Assembly: GCF_002443255.2 (NCBI RefSeq)
Contig: NW_019211454.1
Location: 39,267,695-39,331,694 of the forward strand
Origin: Varroa destructor
Taxonomy: Eukaryota; Arthropoda; Arachnida; Mesostigmata; Varroidae
Direction of reading: 5' to 3'
Length of the DNA stretch: 64,000 nucleotides
Numbering within the stretch: the stretch's first letter is position 1; each line of letters opens with the position of its first letter. Both the position numbers and the translations under genes were made by a program. Positions 26,401-40,200 of the stretch are shown one piece after another. The notes under the pieces were generated by a model. The model did not search any database. It was given only the letters and a program-made list of their open reading frames with translations, and was not told the origin of the DNA.

Positions 26401-29400
26401 GACAAGCTGTTAGGTGTTACATTACAACGCAACAGAAGGTGATTGGATTTGAGAACGAAAAAGAGATATTAGGGCGATAAATGCGTTTTAACCTGTTTCT
26501 TAATTTCAATTGTCAATGTATATTAACTTTTTATAAAGTTAGATTTAGAACCCAATTATTTCGATTATTATTTTTTTCCACTTACGTTTGACTGCATTGA
26601 CTATTTTCGCAAAATTGGTCTGTCTGAATGTGAGGAGATATTTAAAGTAAACTTGAAACGCCATGTTGATCTCGCAGGAAACACGTCCTTAGAAGGAGAA
26701 TTGACCTACCTACACCGGTTTCATAGATTATTTCTACTATATCTTAATAAAACATAAATTGTCAATAAAAATAAAAGGTTATCCATCTGCTTGATCCAAC
26801 TGTTTGCTTGAATTGAATAAAGTCACCGGAACAAACAAGACACTATTGTACAGAACCGACAGAGGATGCTTTTCTATGCCAGATTTGAATAGGAGGACGA
26901 GGTTCGTTTAGGTCTTTTACAAAAGCGGTTGCTCAGAAGTCCACTGCTTATGACGGTATTGGATGTTACATGAAATACATGCTACAGCTTTCACTATCGC
27001 CTTAGGGAAAGGATGCAAGCATAAAGTCTATATTTATTACGTCGCACCTTAGACATTACGGCGGGTCCTCGCGTTTTCAATTCAATAGCGGGCGGCGTAG
27101 CGATCTGCATACAGTTTTGGCAATGGTACAAATTATGTGTTATTCAAGTGACTACTTTATTTTTTATTTAGATATTTAGTATGATTTAGCCCACGCACCT
27201 ATGGCCGTGAGTGAAAATAAACTGTGAGTGCTGAAGATTTCTATGAAATGCTTATGACAACTTTTCCGAAACTTAAACCGATCTATTAATCACTAGATGT
27301 GCGTCCTTACCTTTACGATTCCTCAGCTCCAAATCAGCATGGTTAAAAGCATTCTCATAAAACTGTCCACAAATAAGAATTTAGCCCAGTCGATCTGTAT
27401 TCGAGTAAGACACAGAGGCGGGAATATTTAGCTATTTATTATTGCCACATTACGCTCATACTTAGAACAGAAACGTTGATCTTGTTTAACACCGTAACAG
27501 ACATCTTGAGTTACTTGAAGTATGAGTCTTTGCCTTAAAATAGTAATGAAGTGTCTTTTTTTTTTAGACTTGGGCGTCTAAGTTCATAATTTTCCTCTGC
27601 ATTATTCCCATCATTGTACCTAAATTAAAATAAGTATTTTAACAAAATATGTCGCACGTTATAGAAATGTTATCTTTGAAGCCCCTATTTATATAGTATT
27701 ACCGTTTTAATTCGGGGCCTAAACCACTAACTGGTCATTTTAAAAATATCCCTTCTTTAATCCGCAAGTTAGCATAAAAGTGTGCGTCAAACGATATTGG
27801 TAGATGCGAACTTGTAGAAGTACTATTCCAATACGCTCCATACGAAAAATCCCAGCGACATTAAATTTTGGGTTGATAGTAGGCCAAAAGTGCTAAAAGT
27901 GTCCAAAGAGTCAAAAAGATTAACCATTAAGGCTTAGTTGGACATACAACTGATATTGTCCTCTCTAAAACGATCTTTCATTTCTATATCAGCAACCTAC
28001 GTATATTAAAAGTGGCTCTCTGAGCCAGTTTGATGAATTTTCAAGCCTAATTTCAAATCTAAATACGGTTGAGGATCTCCATCTTCAAAAGTCTGCTTGG
28101 ATTTTTAAGTAGCTGCATGAAAACTGGCAACAAGATGAACCGTCAATTTTAGGCATAAAAGGCTGTCTATAATTTCGGTAGGAGTATGTCTATCGAGGAA
28201 GAGTTGTATAGTAGTTAATTTCTATTCAGATTCCAAAAACAGTGTGTTGCTGTTTACAATGACGAGTTTGATACTGCTGGCTTTTCTCTGCTGGCAGGAA
28301 TCACGAATAAACTCAAGCCCCTTATGACAAACAGCCCGCAACTTTTTTCTATCTTGAAAGTATCACCTTATATGTTTGACTATTTCTATTGCAACACAGG
28401 GAACTCTGTAATGACTTGCCTGTGTAATTTCTACTTTTGCCTTTTTTGCCCTTATCTTGATCACCCATTCCTGCAGTTGCCTTAGATGTTTGTCTCCGCC
28501 ATCGTTCGATTTCAACTTTTACTTGTGAATATCTTTATCCCACACGCTTTTCCATACGATTGAATATGCAACTACGGTGATCTTTCAAATGGTTTTTCAT
28601 GCATAAAAACTTTGTCTTGCTGTAAGCGGAAACGCGAACTTTTGTTACGCAAAAAAAATTAACCCTGAATTATGCTACCACACGTTTCTAATATTTAAAT
28701 ATCATCTCAATAGAACATAATATTAAATAATCAACCTCCGAACAATAACACTTTAGTGGCTGTTAATTACAAGACCAACTAGGAGGAAGCCAGACAGTTA
28801 CGTATATTCTCGCCAAAAAGATAAATTAAAAAGGATTCGAATAAAATCAATATTCGAATAAATTTAATTAATTTTTTTAATTTAGAATAAAATCCAATTA
28901 CACACAAATTAAAACCGAATAGGTGCAACAACTTCGAGTAAATCTACGAAATTACTAATATGTATTCATTATTACGTAAACATAAATCAGGTATATTTTA
29001 AGGGACCTCTCGGTCCAATACATTTCCATTAGAACTCCCTGGAAAAATACTTATAGTGAATCAACATGTAATAGGTAAAAAAAAAACTACTTTTCTTGTA
29101 GCTTCAGAGACGAATAACACCAATCAGCAAGGACTTTTCTAATTAAATAATTATTAACAAACCGTTTTTTTCACCGAAGCGTTTAGTAAAAAAAAGCATT
29201 TCGACCTGGCTAGAATAAATGACTACTACACTAAGCACAAGTGGAAAAACGTTTACAAGGGGAATATTAAAGCAAAAATCTCTTTAAGGCAAACCAAGTA
29301 TCCTACATGACAAAAAATCCTCACGACACACAAAGACTTAGTAGTGTTTGTTATGAATGCGTATTCGACGCTCAATATTCGTATAGCTATGGTAATACTG

Positions 29401-31744
29401 TAGCATCACTATCAAATTATCATGTTAATTTTCAAAGTGCAATTACTAGTTAACCAGGAATTGTATTTACAAAAGACAAAATTGACCGCTTCATACAAAC
29501 AATCGCTATAATTACAAAGTTCGATATTATGAGCGCGCGTTACAAACTCAGTGGCTAGCACACAGCTTCGGTTGAAGATAATAGGGTGGCAGTCAACACG
29601 TACGAACGGTCGCTAATCTACAATCTACAGCTATTTAAATTAAAAAAAATCTATGGTATTCGAAAAGTGGGTATTAAACTTTTCAGTATGTATTTGTTGA
29701 TGTTAAGCTTTCGATAAAATTTAAAATATTCCAGATTCTTTTTGGGTTATCCGCATCACATTTTTGATTGTAGGTATTTTCTGGACGGCTTCGACGAACG
29801 AGATCGTCGACAAGATGTCAAGTGGTCTGTTTTTCGAATATATGTTTTTAAAAAATAGCGTTAACAGTTGTACATGTTTAAACGTTTCGATTTTTACATA
29901 AATAACATATATAAAGAAAACACAATTACAATATTATATTTTTATTTTTGCAAATAGGTTTAATTTATAACTCATTTCAATTAAATGTCAAAGCGCATAT
30001 ATGTTGAAGCTATTCTATTATGCGCCGAATAACATCGCTGGAAATGATAGATTGGATTAACGACGACTGAGTCTGTTTTTTAACGATGATTTCGATAATA
30101 TTATGTATATCACTAGAATTCGACTTAGACCTGCAGCGTGTTACTGCCCCCCTATAAGGGCCTTACCTTACCCGTGCTTAAACTGAAACTTTGTTCCTTT
30201 CCATGAGAGAGGGATATTTTTAGTGAAACATTTGTTCCAAAAAGCTTGAGGATGTTTACGAAGCTTGCAGATCACTAGCATTCTATTGCGGGTTAGCTGA
30301 CTTCAATGAACAATATAATAATGCCTTATAGTTAGTATGTTTGTTTTATTCCCTGTGCAACTCTTTATCGGATCCGCCGCGGAGTGTTTAACGCTGTTGA
30401 TTGTTCATGACAAAGTCCAGCAGTTGTTCTAGCTGTCAAGGACCAGGATACACAGGTACATCTATAAGGTTTTGTAACAATAATACTTTAAAGTCCTCTG
30501 TTATTTACAGATGTTCCTTTATGTAATTACACTTATTGTGTAATATATGTCACTAGCGAGATCTTTTACCTATAAAATTTACAGAGAGTGAGAAACATAA
30601 TTTGGATATCTTTGTTGAAAATAGGCGTAAACGGCTATAACTAATGTTTTGAATCATAGCTGTTCATTCAAAAAGTTGTCAAAGAGATATATCAACAGAA
30701 TTCTATTATTATTTGAAATTCATGTCATATTTTTCTCAAACGTAACTGGTCGTCAAAAGGTTTTTACAAATGTAAATCTAATAGAAAATGTAAGTAGCTA
30801 ATTTATTCGATGCCTACATAGCAACACGATAAACATATTTTAAAAACTGGACGTACGCGACTGAAAACTTTAACTCGATTTTTTTAATTAAAAAATGTAT
30901 TCAAAATTGTCGTTACAGGTATTCTAATCCTAGGTAATACTAATTCTTCATTATTTGAGGACATCATTTAATTTGGCAAACCTCAGTGACACATTATATT
31001 GATATAACTACTGTTTTTAGCAACTTAAAAACATGGCGTTATTTTTTAAGTTTTAAATTATATAATGAAATTTTTAAATATGGCTGAACGATAACTAGAA
31101 CGCTGTTATTGGTTAATAGATTGTGATAAGACTGAATTGAACAGGAGTGAGATAATCAATCATCGTATCAAAATGTAACGCCCTAATATTGTTTTTAGTT
31201 AAAACATCGTTTACTAAGCGCAAGGAGCATAAAGTACTGACAGTCTAATTTTTTCTTCGGTTCTAAAATTTGCACGCAAGTTTTAATTAGCAGGTTTTCT
31301 GTTTTAGATTTTATAAACTACGTTATCTACAGTACTTCCATTTGTTTCTTGACAATCCTCATTAACACGTCACGAGCGACATTTTGGCTAATGAACTCCA
31401 CTTGAAAATTGACCACACATACATGATGGATTTGTATAAAAAGACGACGCGCGTTCATACTGAACAATTGTTACTGTTATATTGAATACAGATACCCTTA
31501 TTAGCTTTTAGTAATCACTCACCTACCTAAAAACATATATATCATATCATTATCTTCTATTATATTATCTGTGATAGTCTATCTATGTGGTATGCCCGGC
31601 ACGGTAAACGTTTAAATATTTGCGCGCTTTTTGCCCCTTGTCTCCTGCCACTGCTGTCGCCTACCAGAGCCGCTCAGGCAGCTGTCAGTAGCTAGCCTAT
31701 AATGAGCGTATCGTGAGTGAGTCACACATGGTGCTGCACTGTTC
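23401..31744. other. AT-rich region without recognisable genes
   Basis: About 8.3 kb with very few open frames of even 60 codons on either strand. I found no exon, RNA gene or transposon ORF that I can support. An 83-codon minus frame at 25085-25336 has no recognisable domain. The region lies downstream of the minus-strand exons at 31745-32409 and could be intronic or 3' to that gene. Confidence 0.5.
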
Positions 31745-32136
31745 CTAATATTCAGCACTCATATGTACGAGCTTACTACTGCCGCTGTCTTGTCTATCCG
31801 CATTGATATCCCCGCTGTTGAGGTGTCGGATGGACGCATGCTGTGTAGTGGTCGATGCCTCTGCTGTGGCTGCCAGTGCGGCTGCTGCTGCGGAATCAGC
31901 TGAGCGTATGGAGAGCAATGTTGGACTCCAACAGGGCAGGCGAGATTCGATAGACGACGACGCGCACTTACCGTGAGTTACTCCTATGCCATTGTTAGTA
32001 CCGGTGGGCGGGGTAATTTTGGACGGGTTAGATTTGCCCAAGGACTCCAACGGATCGTCCGTCCGAGCTAGCTCGATCTTCTTGTCAAAGGGGCGAAGTG
32101 TCTTTTCTGTGCTGTATTCCCGTGGCTTTTCGTTGT
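31745..32136 (-). CDS. exon of an unidentified minus-strand gene, possibly terminal
   Basis: On the minus strand an acceptor (tatgcag, exon base 32136) opens a frame with two possible ends. One is a strong donor, CACG|gtaagt (last base 31972), giving a 165-base phase-1/phase-1 cassette. The other is read-through to TAG at 31745, adding about 75 residues. The first part is charged and contains KPREYSTEKTLRPFDKKIEL followed by ARTDDPLESLGKSNPSKITP. The read-through part is Ala/Ser/Thr-rich (AAAAALAATAEAS). The sequence is GC-richer than the flanks on both sides, including beyond the donor. It looks like a disordered cytoplasmic or nuclear tail. I do not recognise the family. It joins in phase with the exon at 32354-32409. 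Confidence 0.5.
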
Positions 32137-32353
32137 CTGCATACAGAGATCAAGAATGGTTCTATTGTCGATGGTGCTATGTGACAACTGTCCCGCGTTT
32201 CGGTTGGAGCTTGTTGCTAGACAGCGATGCCGAGAGCGGCTATAGTAGAGAGGGGAAAATCGGGTTTCATTTGCAATGCTGCTGAAATGTGCATTGCTTC
32301 GAGTTCGGTTTTGTGCCTTTTGTCGTGAGCAAAGTGAATGTTTGTGTATGTAC

Positions 32354-32409
32354 CGTATTTGAGTATCTCTCGTGGAAGTGGAAAGGAATATCTCTGTGGC
32401 GTACTTTCG
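32354..32409 (-). CDS. small upstream exon of the same unidentified minus-strand gene
   Basis: On the minus strand an acceptor (ctggcag) precedes a 56-base exon (32409-32354) ending TACG|gtacat. It encodes ESTPQRYSFPLPREILKY plus one base. That base joins AC at the start of the 32136 exon to make Asp, so the frame runs ...EILKY-D-NEKPREYS... across the intron. The phase match and the chemical continuity (Pro/Arg/Tyr/Glu-rich on both sides) are the support. Exons further upstream were not found with confidence. Confidence 0.4.
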
Positions 32410-35400
32410 CTGCCAGGTGGGGTAGTCGATAAATGGCTTATATGCATATATATGTATCTCTTGTAGATTATAAATAGGAATACATTTATAGGTGCATTAT
32501 ACCTATGGTGTGATATCATATCGGCAAACAGCCTAGAATTCAAGGGCACATTTCCTTTGCATCAATGTGCGAACCTTGTGTCTCTAATGTTATTAGTGTT
32601 CTTTTCCGTTATAAAATTGGCTTTAGGATTGTGTAACAAAGACATGCGTTTCGCTCTGTTTTTGCTGTTGGCATGTCCATAGACAGAACAGAACCGTTCG
32701 CGTCTTACATGCGGCTATACATATATATTATAGTAGTATGTATACGTAAGTTACCTTTTTATATATAACTTCCCATACTCTGATTTTAGTTAGTATATTT
32801 TGTTGTTCGAGCTTTACCTGTGTAAGATATTTTTGCTTTTTTTGTAAGTCGTCTAAGAGTATGAGGGGAGTTAGGCAACAGAGAGGGGGAGACTTGCTCA
32901 AAAAAAGAAGGAAAGATCACTTGAAGACATCATCCTCTCTCTCTGCTCTGTATATAAATAGCATTCGGGTACTGTTCGAGAAAGAACAAATAGCAGGACT
33001 TTGCCATGGCAAGTTAGCATGCTATCAAACATTCTATGGGAGGACACACACGCTCATAAATGGTATACCGGTTGCTCCCTCAATGTTGACCCGTACTCCA
33101 TGTAAACTGTAAATTGTCCAGCAACATCGTTAATCTACAGGCAGTCAGAAGCTATATACCGAAAACGAGACTCGGCCGGAGATAGTGGTATTAGGGATTT
33201 ATACGCTATAATAGGCGCTTCTTTAGAAATAGCGTCTAAGATGGCGGACCGATTATGATCTAGCGATTAATTTATAATTCCTGCACTCGCAGAATGACGA
33301 GGTACTGGGTAAGTAGCTGGCGTGTACTCGGAATGACATGGCTATCGAATAGAGCTATCAATTACATACGTGTCAATAAGTCTTGTATAGACGCTGAATG
33401 TTATTACAGCATAAATCTGCGGCTTCTCTATAATTCATCATGCATAGCTGGCTATAAAATAAAAGCTGAAGATAGATAAAAGCCGCAATAGAGATGTTAA
33501 ATTAGGGGTAATCGTGAAGTGAGAGCTATATAACTCTAATTTGGTAGGACCGTTCAAGCTGTGCATATACCGATCTAATGGATAGAATGCTATTAGTTTC
33601 AAACAAAACTTGTAAAAAAGGAAGAACGAAAAGCGCCACCTCTGTGGAAAGTTGTGTAGGTAGTGTTCGTGGAATCTAATATAATTGAATACAGAGGTGT
33701 GATAAAACTGAAAATAAGCTGTTCTGAAAGTAAAATTTAGATGATAGTAAAAATACCGTATAAATCTACAGGTAAAAATGGCTTGGTCTCGGTAAGTTAG
33801 GCAGAATAGTCAAAACGGGTACTGGCTTAAAGTGGCTGAAGCATTTGAATTCGGATGCTGCTTTTTTTTTGCTGATTTTATAACATAGTCCTTGAGAATA
33901 GTTCAATCGATTTCAATAATAATAATAATCTATCGTAGATTACGTCAGACAAAATGGCGCCTGCGTTAACTCGCAAGGTCCATGGCGCGAACGGTCTACA
34001 ATGCTTTTGTTTTAGGGGCGTGTTTTCTCATCAGTTTGTAAATCACGTAAATAGATTCATTTTCAATAACTATGTTCGTGAATGTAAACGTGTCGTTGCA
34101 ACAAATGCTACATCATGCAGTTTGAGGCAGGCGGCTTCACCCAGAGCGAATGAACATTTTGTGGTATAACGTTAATTGCTGGCCTATTCGTAGTCGATTT
34201 TGGAGGCAATTTCATATACTCACAAAGTGATTCAGAGGTTTCGTTTGATGTCGTTACTTTACATCACTCGTTGGTGGTGAAGACCAATTTCGAGGTTATT
34301 TGGAATCATATGAATTTACCACCTACTTACATTTGTTATGTGTTTCAAAGTTTGCCATCCGAGCAGTTTTATATCCAAAAAAAAGTCACAGGAGAAATTC
34401 GTTCGATAATCACGACTTACTCAACATGATGTAAACCTTATCCATGCGTTTATTCTTTGACATTCTTACGTTGTAAGATATGGGAGCTAAAATTGAGATT
34501 AGTTATATCTATTAGTAAATTGAATGGCCACATGCGCAATTCTACTGCCATAGCTCTAAAACATGACAGAAAATAATATAAATGTATTTGAATACTATTA
34601 ATAATTGTATAATGATTTGTTCTACTATACTGCTTTGAATAAAATTTAAAAGCCATAATTCGGGAACAGTGTAATTAGCTTTCATATCCGTTTTAACAAT
34701 TGTATGAAATTGCAGCTGCTACGAAATTGACATACAAAAGATTAAAGAAGAAGTAATTTGGTAGATCGGAAATCAGATAAGATTACGATAACATGAGAAC
34801 TATACATGGGCCGTAGTATTTAACATTCATTTTCATTTTTATTCAATTTCCGAAACGGATAAACTAGTTAAAATAATTAAATTTTTATTACACTGTATGA
34901 GGTACAACAACGTTAATAAAACATGTCTGCACCCCTTGCAATGCAACCTGCGACCTTGACAATAAAGCCGCATCTTGGTTAGTCGTTGAGCGGAAAACTA
35001 TATACCCGTGTTATTTTGAATCGCCAATTATTTTTGGCGCGCTCTAGCCTTTTGGATACGGTTTATTCGACAGTATTCCCGACCCATAATGCATTATATG
35101 TACGTTCCTTTTTTGACCGGATTATATTCACAGTAATGTAGTTCAGATGAGATATTATGTTTGAATTCAACTGGCTCGTACGTTGCGGTTAAAGAAGTCT
35201 ATGTTTAGCTTGGTAGAGTATTCCACTGCAATTGGTATGTTTTGACTTACGCTTGCTTAACGGAACTGTGGCCAACGCAGTAAGCGATTTAATTTTTATT
35301 CGAACTACTGACAGCATTTATTAAATGGTAAATTATTATTATTATTTATTTTCCTAGTGATATTGAATGGTTAAGTTGTATTGAGATTTACATAGTAAGT

Positions 35401-37212
35401 TATTTTCGCAAAGGATGTATATACAGCTATCACCTCTTTGTACTTATGGCTAAACCAGGTTGAATAAACAAGAAGACCCATGGAGGCGGCAGTGGTTATA
35501 AATCTCACACATAGATTATAGAAAACATCTACAAATACGACGCTACCTAGTACATCCATCCGAAGAACAGATAAGTTCCATAATTGTGCCTTAGGTGCCT
35601 AGTGGCTGACCTAGGCGAGTGCAGGCAGGCCTACTGTAAAGCGTTTTGTGGATTACGCAATATAAATAGATGTATGAAGATGAACAGCTGTTGCTGAAGT
35701 AGAATTGCAAAACGCACCATCGTTACACACGCATTGCTTTTATAACGACAGACTGAAGCGTTTCTTTCTATGCCACTGTTATACATAATACACAGATCTG
35801 AATAGAGATTTGTACATGGTTATTGTAAGCGAAACTTTTAGACACTTACATGAAATAAATACACTCTGTTCTATTAGGCGATGTGTGTAGACGATAGGCT
35901 TAGAGCTACTACTAGTCGATGATCGAAAACTATTAATTAACTCTAAATATAAATGTATTCCCATGGCGACTCGTCTGTTGCATCGACTCAGTGCGGTGAC
36001 CATTGTACCTTAATGAGTACCATGCTTTCAGTCCTCGACGAGCAGCTTCGCGTGTTGGCAGACTGTGACTACCACGAATACGAACCGATTATTACCATAC
36101 GTTTCCTTTCTATTTCGATCTGCCTTACGTTTAGAGGTCGATTATTGTGGTTTTTTACGGCTTGGATTTAAACAACGCCGATTGATACGTTTTGTTATGA
36201 GAGTCTTAGTGTTTTAAAGTAAAGCTTCGATTGGTATACGGGAGCTTTCTGCAAAATGTTTATATGGCTCTTTATTCACCACGTGCACTGAACACGGCTA
36301 TTGTTATATGGCACTGTGTTAGTTAAAAGCCACATTCTGTTCTTTCTATTGGGTCCAACTATAAGTTTTTAAACATATGAAAACATGTATTATAGATAAT
36401 GTTGCAGATCATCACATAGTACGCATGTTCTCGTTGCCTGTGCATCAAATAAAAGTGTGTACATATGGCCATTTGCTACCAAAACTAACTGTCGTCAGTG
36501 TAAGAGTGATTGGCCTATACGTCATGATTCCATTCCTCTCCAAAACGTGTCAACGTGCTACACTAGTCACACTTAGTGACAAACGAATATTATTAATACC
36601 TCGAATTAGGCTTGGTTTATAATGTGGTTTATCGCTATTAACGAATGTTATTTTTCGACGCAAGACTTCTGACCGCGTGAGCAGCCACTTTGCGAACGAG
36701 ATTGGCGTCAAACTAATGGAAATCGATCTTTTAGCCGAGCTTTCGTAAATTTCGTAAACAATACATATTTGGTAGCTGTCATTTATATCCGTAGTCACAT
36801 ACGACGTCAAGAGACTTTTTAGTGCTTGCGGAACGGTGTAATTTCGTTCCTACGACATTAAGAACTAGATAGAAGCACTAAATAAAAGCGACTGCTGAAT
36901 AGAAGTAGAAGCACTGTCGTAATTTAAAAGACTATAATGCCGTTCGAATTTTAGTTGACTTCTCAATTTATATACTGATGACATTTTCGAAAATATTTAA
37001 ACGGAATTGTTTGTAGGCTGACCATGTTGCAGCATGGCGAGAGTATTCACGGTTTTTAAACTTGGTGTACCTGCTTATCTTATTTCTTTAAGAAGAAATG
37101 GAATTTCGAATCCTTTTAGCAGAAAACGGTCTGAAGATTTATTTAGAGAATTAACTCGAGTTATATTCACGAAATCAGTAACATGTTTGCTGTTATTATA
37201 TACTTAATTCAG
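32410..37212. other. AT-rich region, no supported gene
   Basis: Probably contains introns or upstream exons of the minus-strand gene and the 5' part of RabGAP1, but I cannot place them. The only coding-looking patch is around 36010-36110, where both strands have short exon-like frames without convincing splice partners. Confidence 0.4.
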
Positions 37213-40200
37213 GTCAATCGCAATGCAGCCTGCGGTAGGCGAAGCTGATCCGTGGGTTATGTTTGAATCAATCACCTTCCTCGGAACATGGAAATGGCCA
37301 GACCAGGATTCTCGTTCTACAAAGCAGATTTTGGCCGAAACGATGTCACGGGCGATGAACGTTCCACCTGAAAAACAAGTTCGAGTTGCTTTGATGCTGC
37401 CTACCCGAGGTGACGGTAAAGTCGTGTAAGTGTGATATACCAGTCATAATATATCTTTGTGCACGCACTGCGCGCACGACTGTTGAAGAAAATATAAAAT
37501 ATCTCGTGTAACTTTATGATTCTCCTACAATTTTAGGTTGTTTGCTAAAGCAAGCGGGGATGAAATTTATTCGTTGCCCATGCGACAAATCACCTCGTTT
37601 ACGGGTGGCCATCGGGAGCATCCTAGCTGCTTTGCTTTTGTGTACGCACCTGCAGCCACAGAGCGTAAGTTATATAGTAAGAATTATTGTGTATGGTCAA
37701 CAGAGAAAACAGCCATATGTTTTCGCAAAGGGGCTTTTTGTGGGAATGCTTTCCATTGAAAAAATTAAATAAAGTAACCCGTGCATTTTGGCATTGGATA
37801 TTTGTAGCCTATTATATTATTACACATATAAGTATTATAGAGTACCTCTAACTATATATATATATATATTTTTTTTTTTATATATTGTATATATATTATA
37901 TTTTTGTGCTCTGTGCCTTTTCTGACTAAGCAGAGAGCTGTTTGAAGATGTTCTGTTTTGATGCAATGTCTGCCGAAGTTCGGGCTAAAGTGCACAAACG
38001 CATAGAGCAAGCATACCAATCAATTCAAAACGATTCGAACGAGGCACAGCTTATCGCAGCTCCTTGTGGGAGTATGCAGATCGTTAATGTTCAGGTAAGG
38101 CGTTTCTAGTGGCTCCATAAAATTTGTGGTTGAGCTATACGAGTTTAATGGAAATCAGTGCCTTAGATTTGGTAATAAAGTTTTATTTCGCCATGTGCGC
38201 ACATTCGCGTATATTTATGTATGTATAATCTTTTAGATGACACTGGACATTCGTGAAGAGGACTCACGGGGTGCCTACGCAGCATGTTCGAGAACAAAAG
38301 AACTCTTCAAACTTCGAAAAGACGTTGAAAAACAGATCGTACTTACAATAGAGCCAATGTCTCACCCGAGTCCAATTAATATTGAACGCTGCTTCGGTGT
38401 GCTCGTTTCGCCAGGGCGTCACGTACGTCATAGTGATATGCAGCTCATTGGAACTGGTCAGTAAACTTTGCTTATGATGCGTTCAGTTTAGTAGGTTGGG
38501 CCTGCCTTTTCCCAAATATCCTATTTCTCAAGCACGCACCATTTGCAAATGTTTAAAAGTGTTCTGTCCTCATGTGTTTATACGTAATTTTTTCGATGGC
38601 TCAGTGATGATAAAAACTACTACATATCAGTATTTATAACAAAATTCTACAAGTGGCGTGATATTTGAAGTTGTTTCACTTCTATATCTGAATGTAAATG
38701 TTGTGCATGTGTATTTCAGTTATCAGTATGTACACTTTTGCTTCCATACACAGACGTATAGAGAGACAAACTATAAGATTGTTTTGTATTTGAATTCGAG
38801 GAATATTATCATTGAATAATGACTGGTCATTCAAGAATCGTGGCTAATTTTAATTATAGTATATACATAGATTAATTATGCTCATTGTTAGCCAGGGACC
38901 TTCTGGTTTAGCTATTTTGGCTTCCCGTTTCACATTTTAAGCAATATATAGAAAAGTGGTTCTTATGAACGCCACTTGTATCAAATAATTGGCATAATTC
39001 GCTTTTCCTACATTGTAGGCAGTAATGATTCGAGCAATCAGCAATCCAGTCCATCGTCCGGTTTCACGGTGGTTGCCAAATGGGACCCCAAGGACAACCC
39101 ACCATTTGAGTTACTTAATACAGTAACTTCTGGCGAATCGCGTGTCTATTTAACGGTTGCATGTGATCTTGTCCTGATGCACGTTAAGGAGCCCGTTCGA
39201 TTCGTGTTTGAAACCCAGGCTCGAATTGGGCCCGCTCCGCAGGACCGTGAAAAAGCGTTGGTTTGGTCATTACCTACAGCCCTTCGAACAGGCTCAGTAA
39301 AACCATTCACAGAGTACTATACGCTCATTCTTCAGCAGGTTGGTATAATTATCTGACTTCATAAAACTATAGTTTGAAATTATAGACATTGGGCTGAAGT
39401 AAAGTTAGCCGCGTGACTACGTAATCCAACAAACATTTGTGTGATGATTCTTAGAAATGTATGCGTTTTATTTAAANNNNNNNNNNNNNNNNNNNNNNNN
39501 NNNNNNNNNNNNNNNNNNNNNNNNNNNNNNNNNNNNNNNNNNNNNNNNNNNNNNNNNNNNNNNNNNNNNNNNNNNNATATTAAACTAGATATAAAATTAA
39601 ATTATTATTAAAATATACAGAAAGGCTGCAATTATGACTTTAATTCAAGGATGTTTCAAGAATTCGAGAATATGTTTTCTTTGATAGTCACTCACAGGTG
39701 ATCTAGCAGAACGTGACAAATATTGCCATTTGCTTTTAATTCTACTGTCGTAAGCAGTGCTACACTGTCGCTGCGTTGAAAATTGCTAACCCCGACTGAC
39801 GAAATTCGTTTAATTGAACTGGTTGGTGGTTAATTTTCAGAAAAAAAATAATGGTTGGCCACACCTGAGGATTTTTGTTAATGTGCTTATGGTTTCAATT
39901 AGGGCTTGCATGAAGGACAATTGAATTTAGCCAATTTGTTTGTTAATTCAATAAGAACAGGTTTTTTTCACTATTCACAATGATTTGTGCTAGTCTTAAA
40001 TCTATAGCAACAGTCGTAGGAAAAGAGTAGTCATATGAAACAATTGTACATATCGTCATTAAGCGGTACAAAAAAATGTCAGTATACTTATTGAACTAAA
40101 ATTTTTAAAAACCAGCATTTCTAAATCGTAATACTAACGTGAACATATCTAATGCCAGCCACAGTATGCTTTTAGGGAAGATACTAGGACTCTACTTAGA

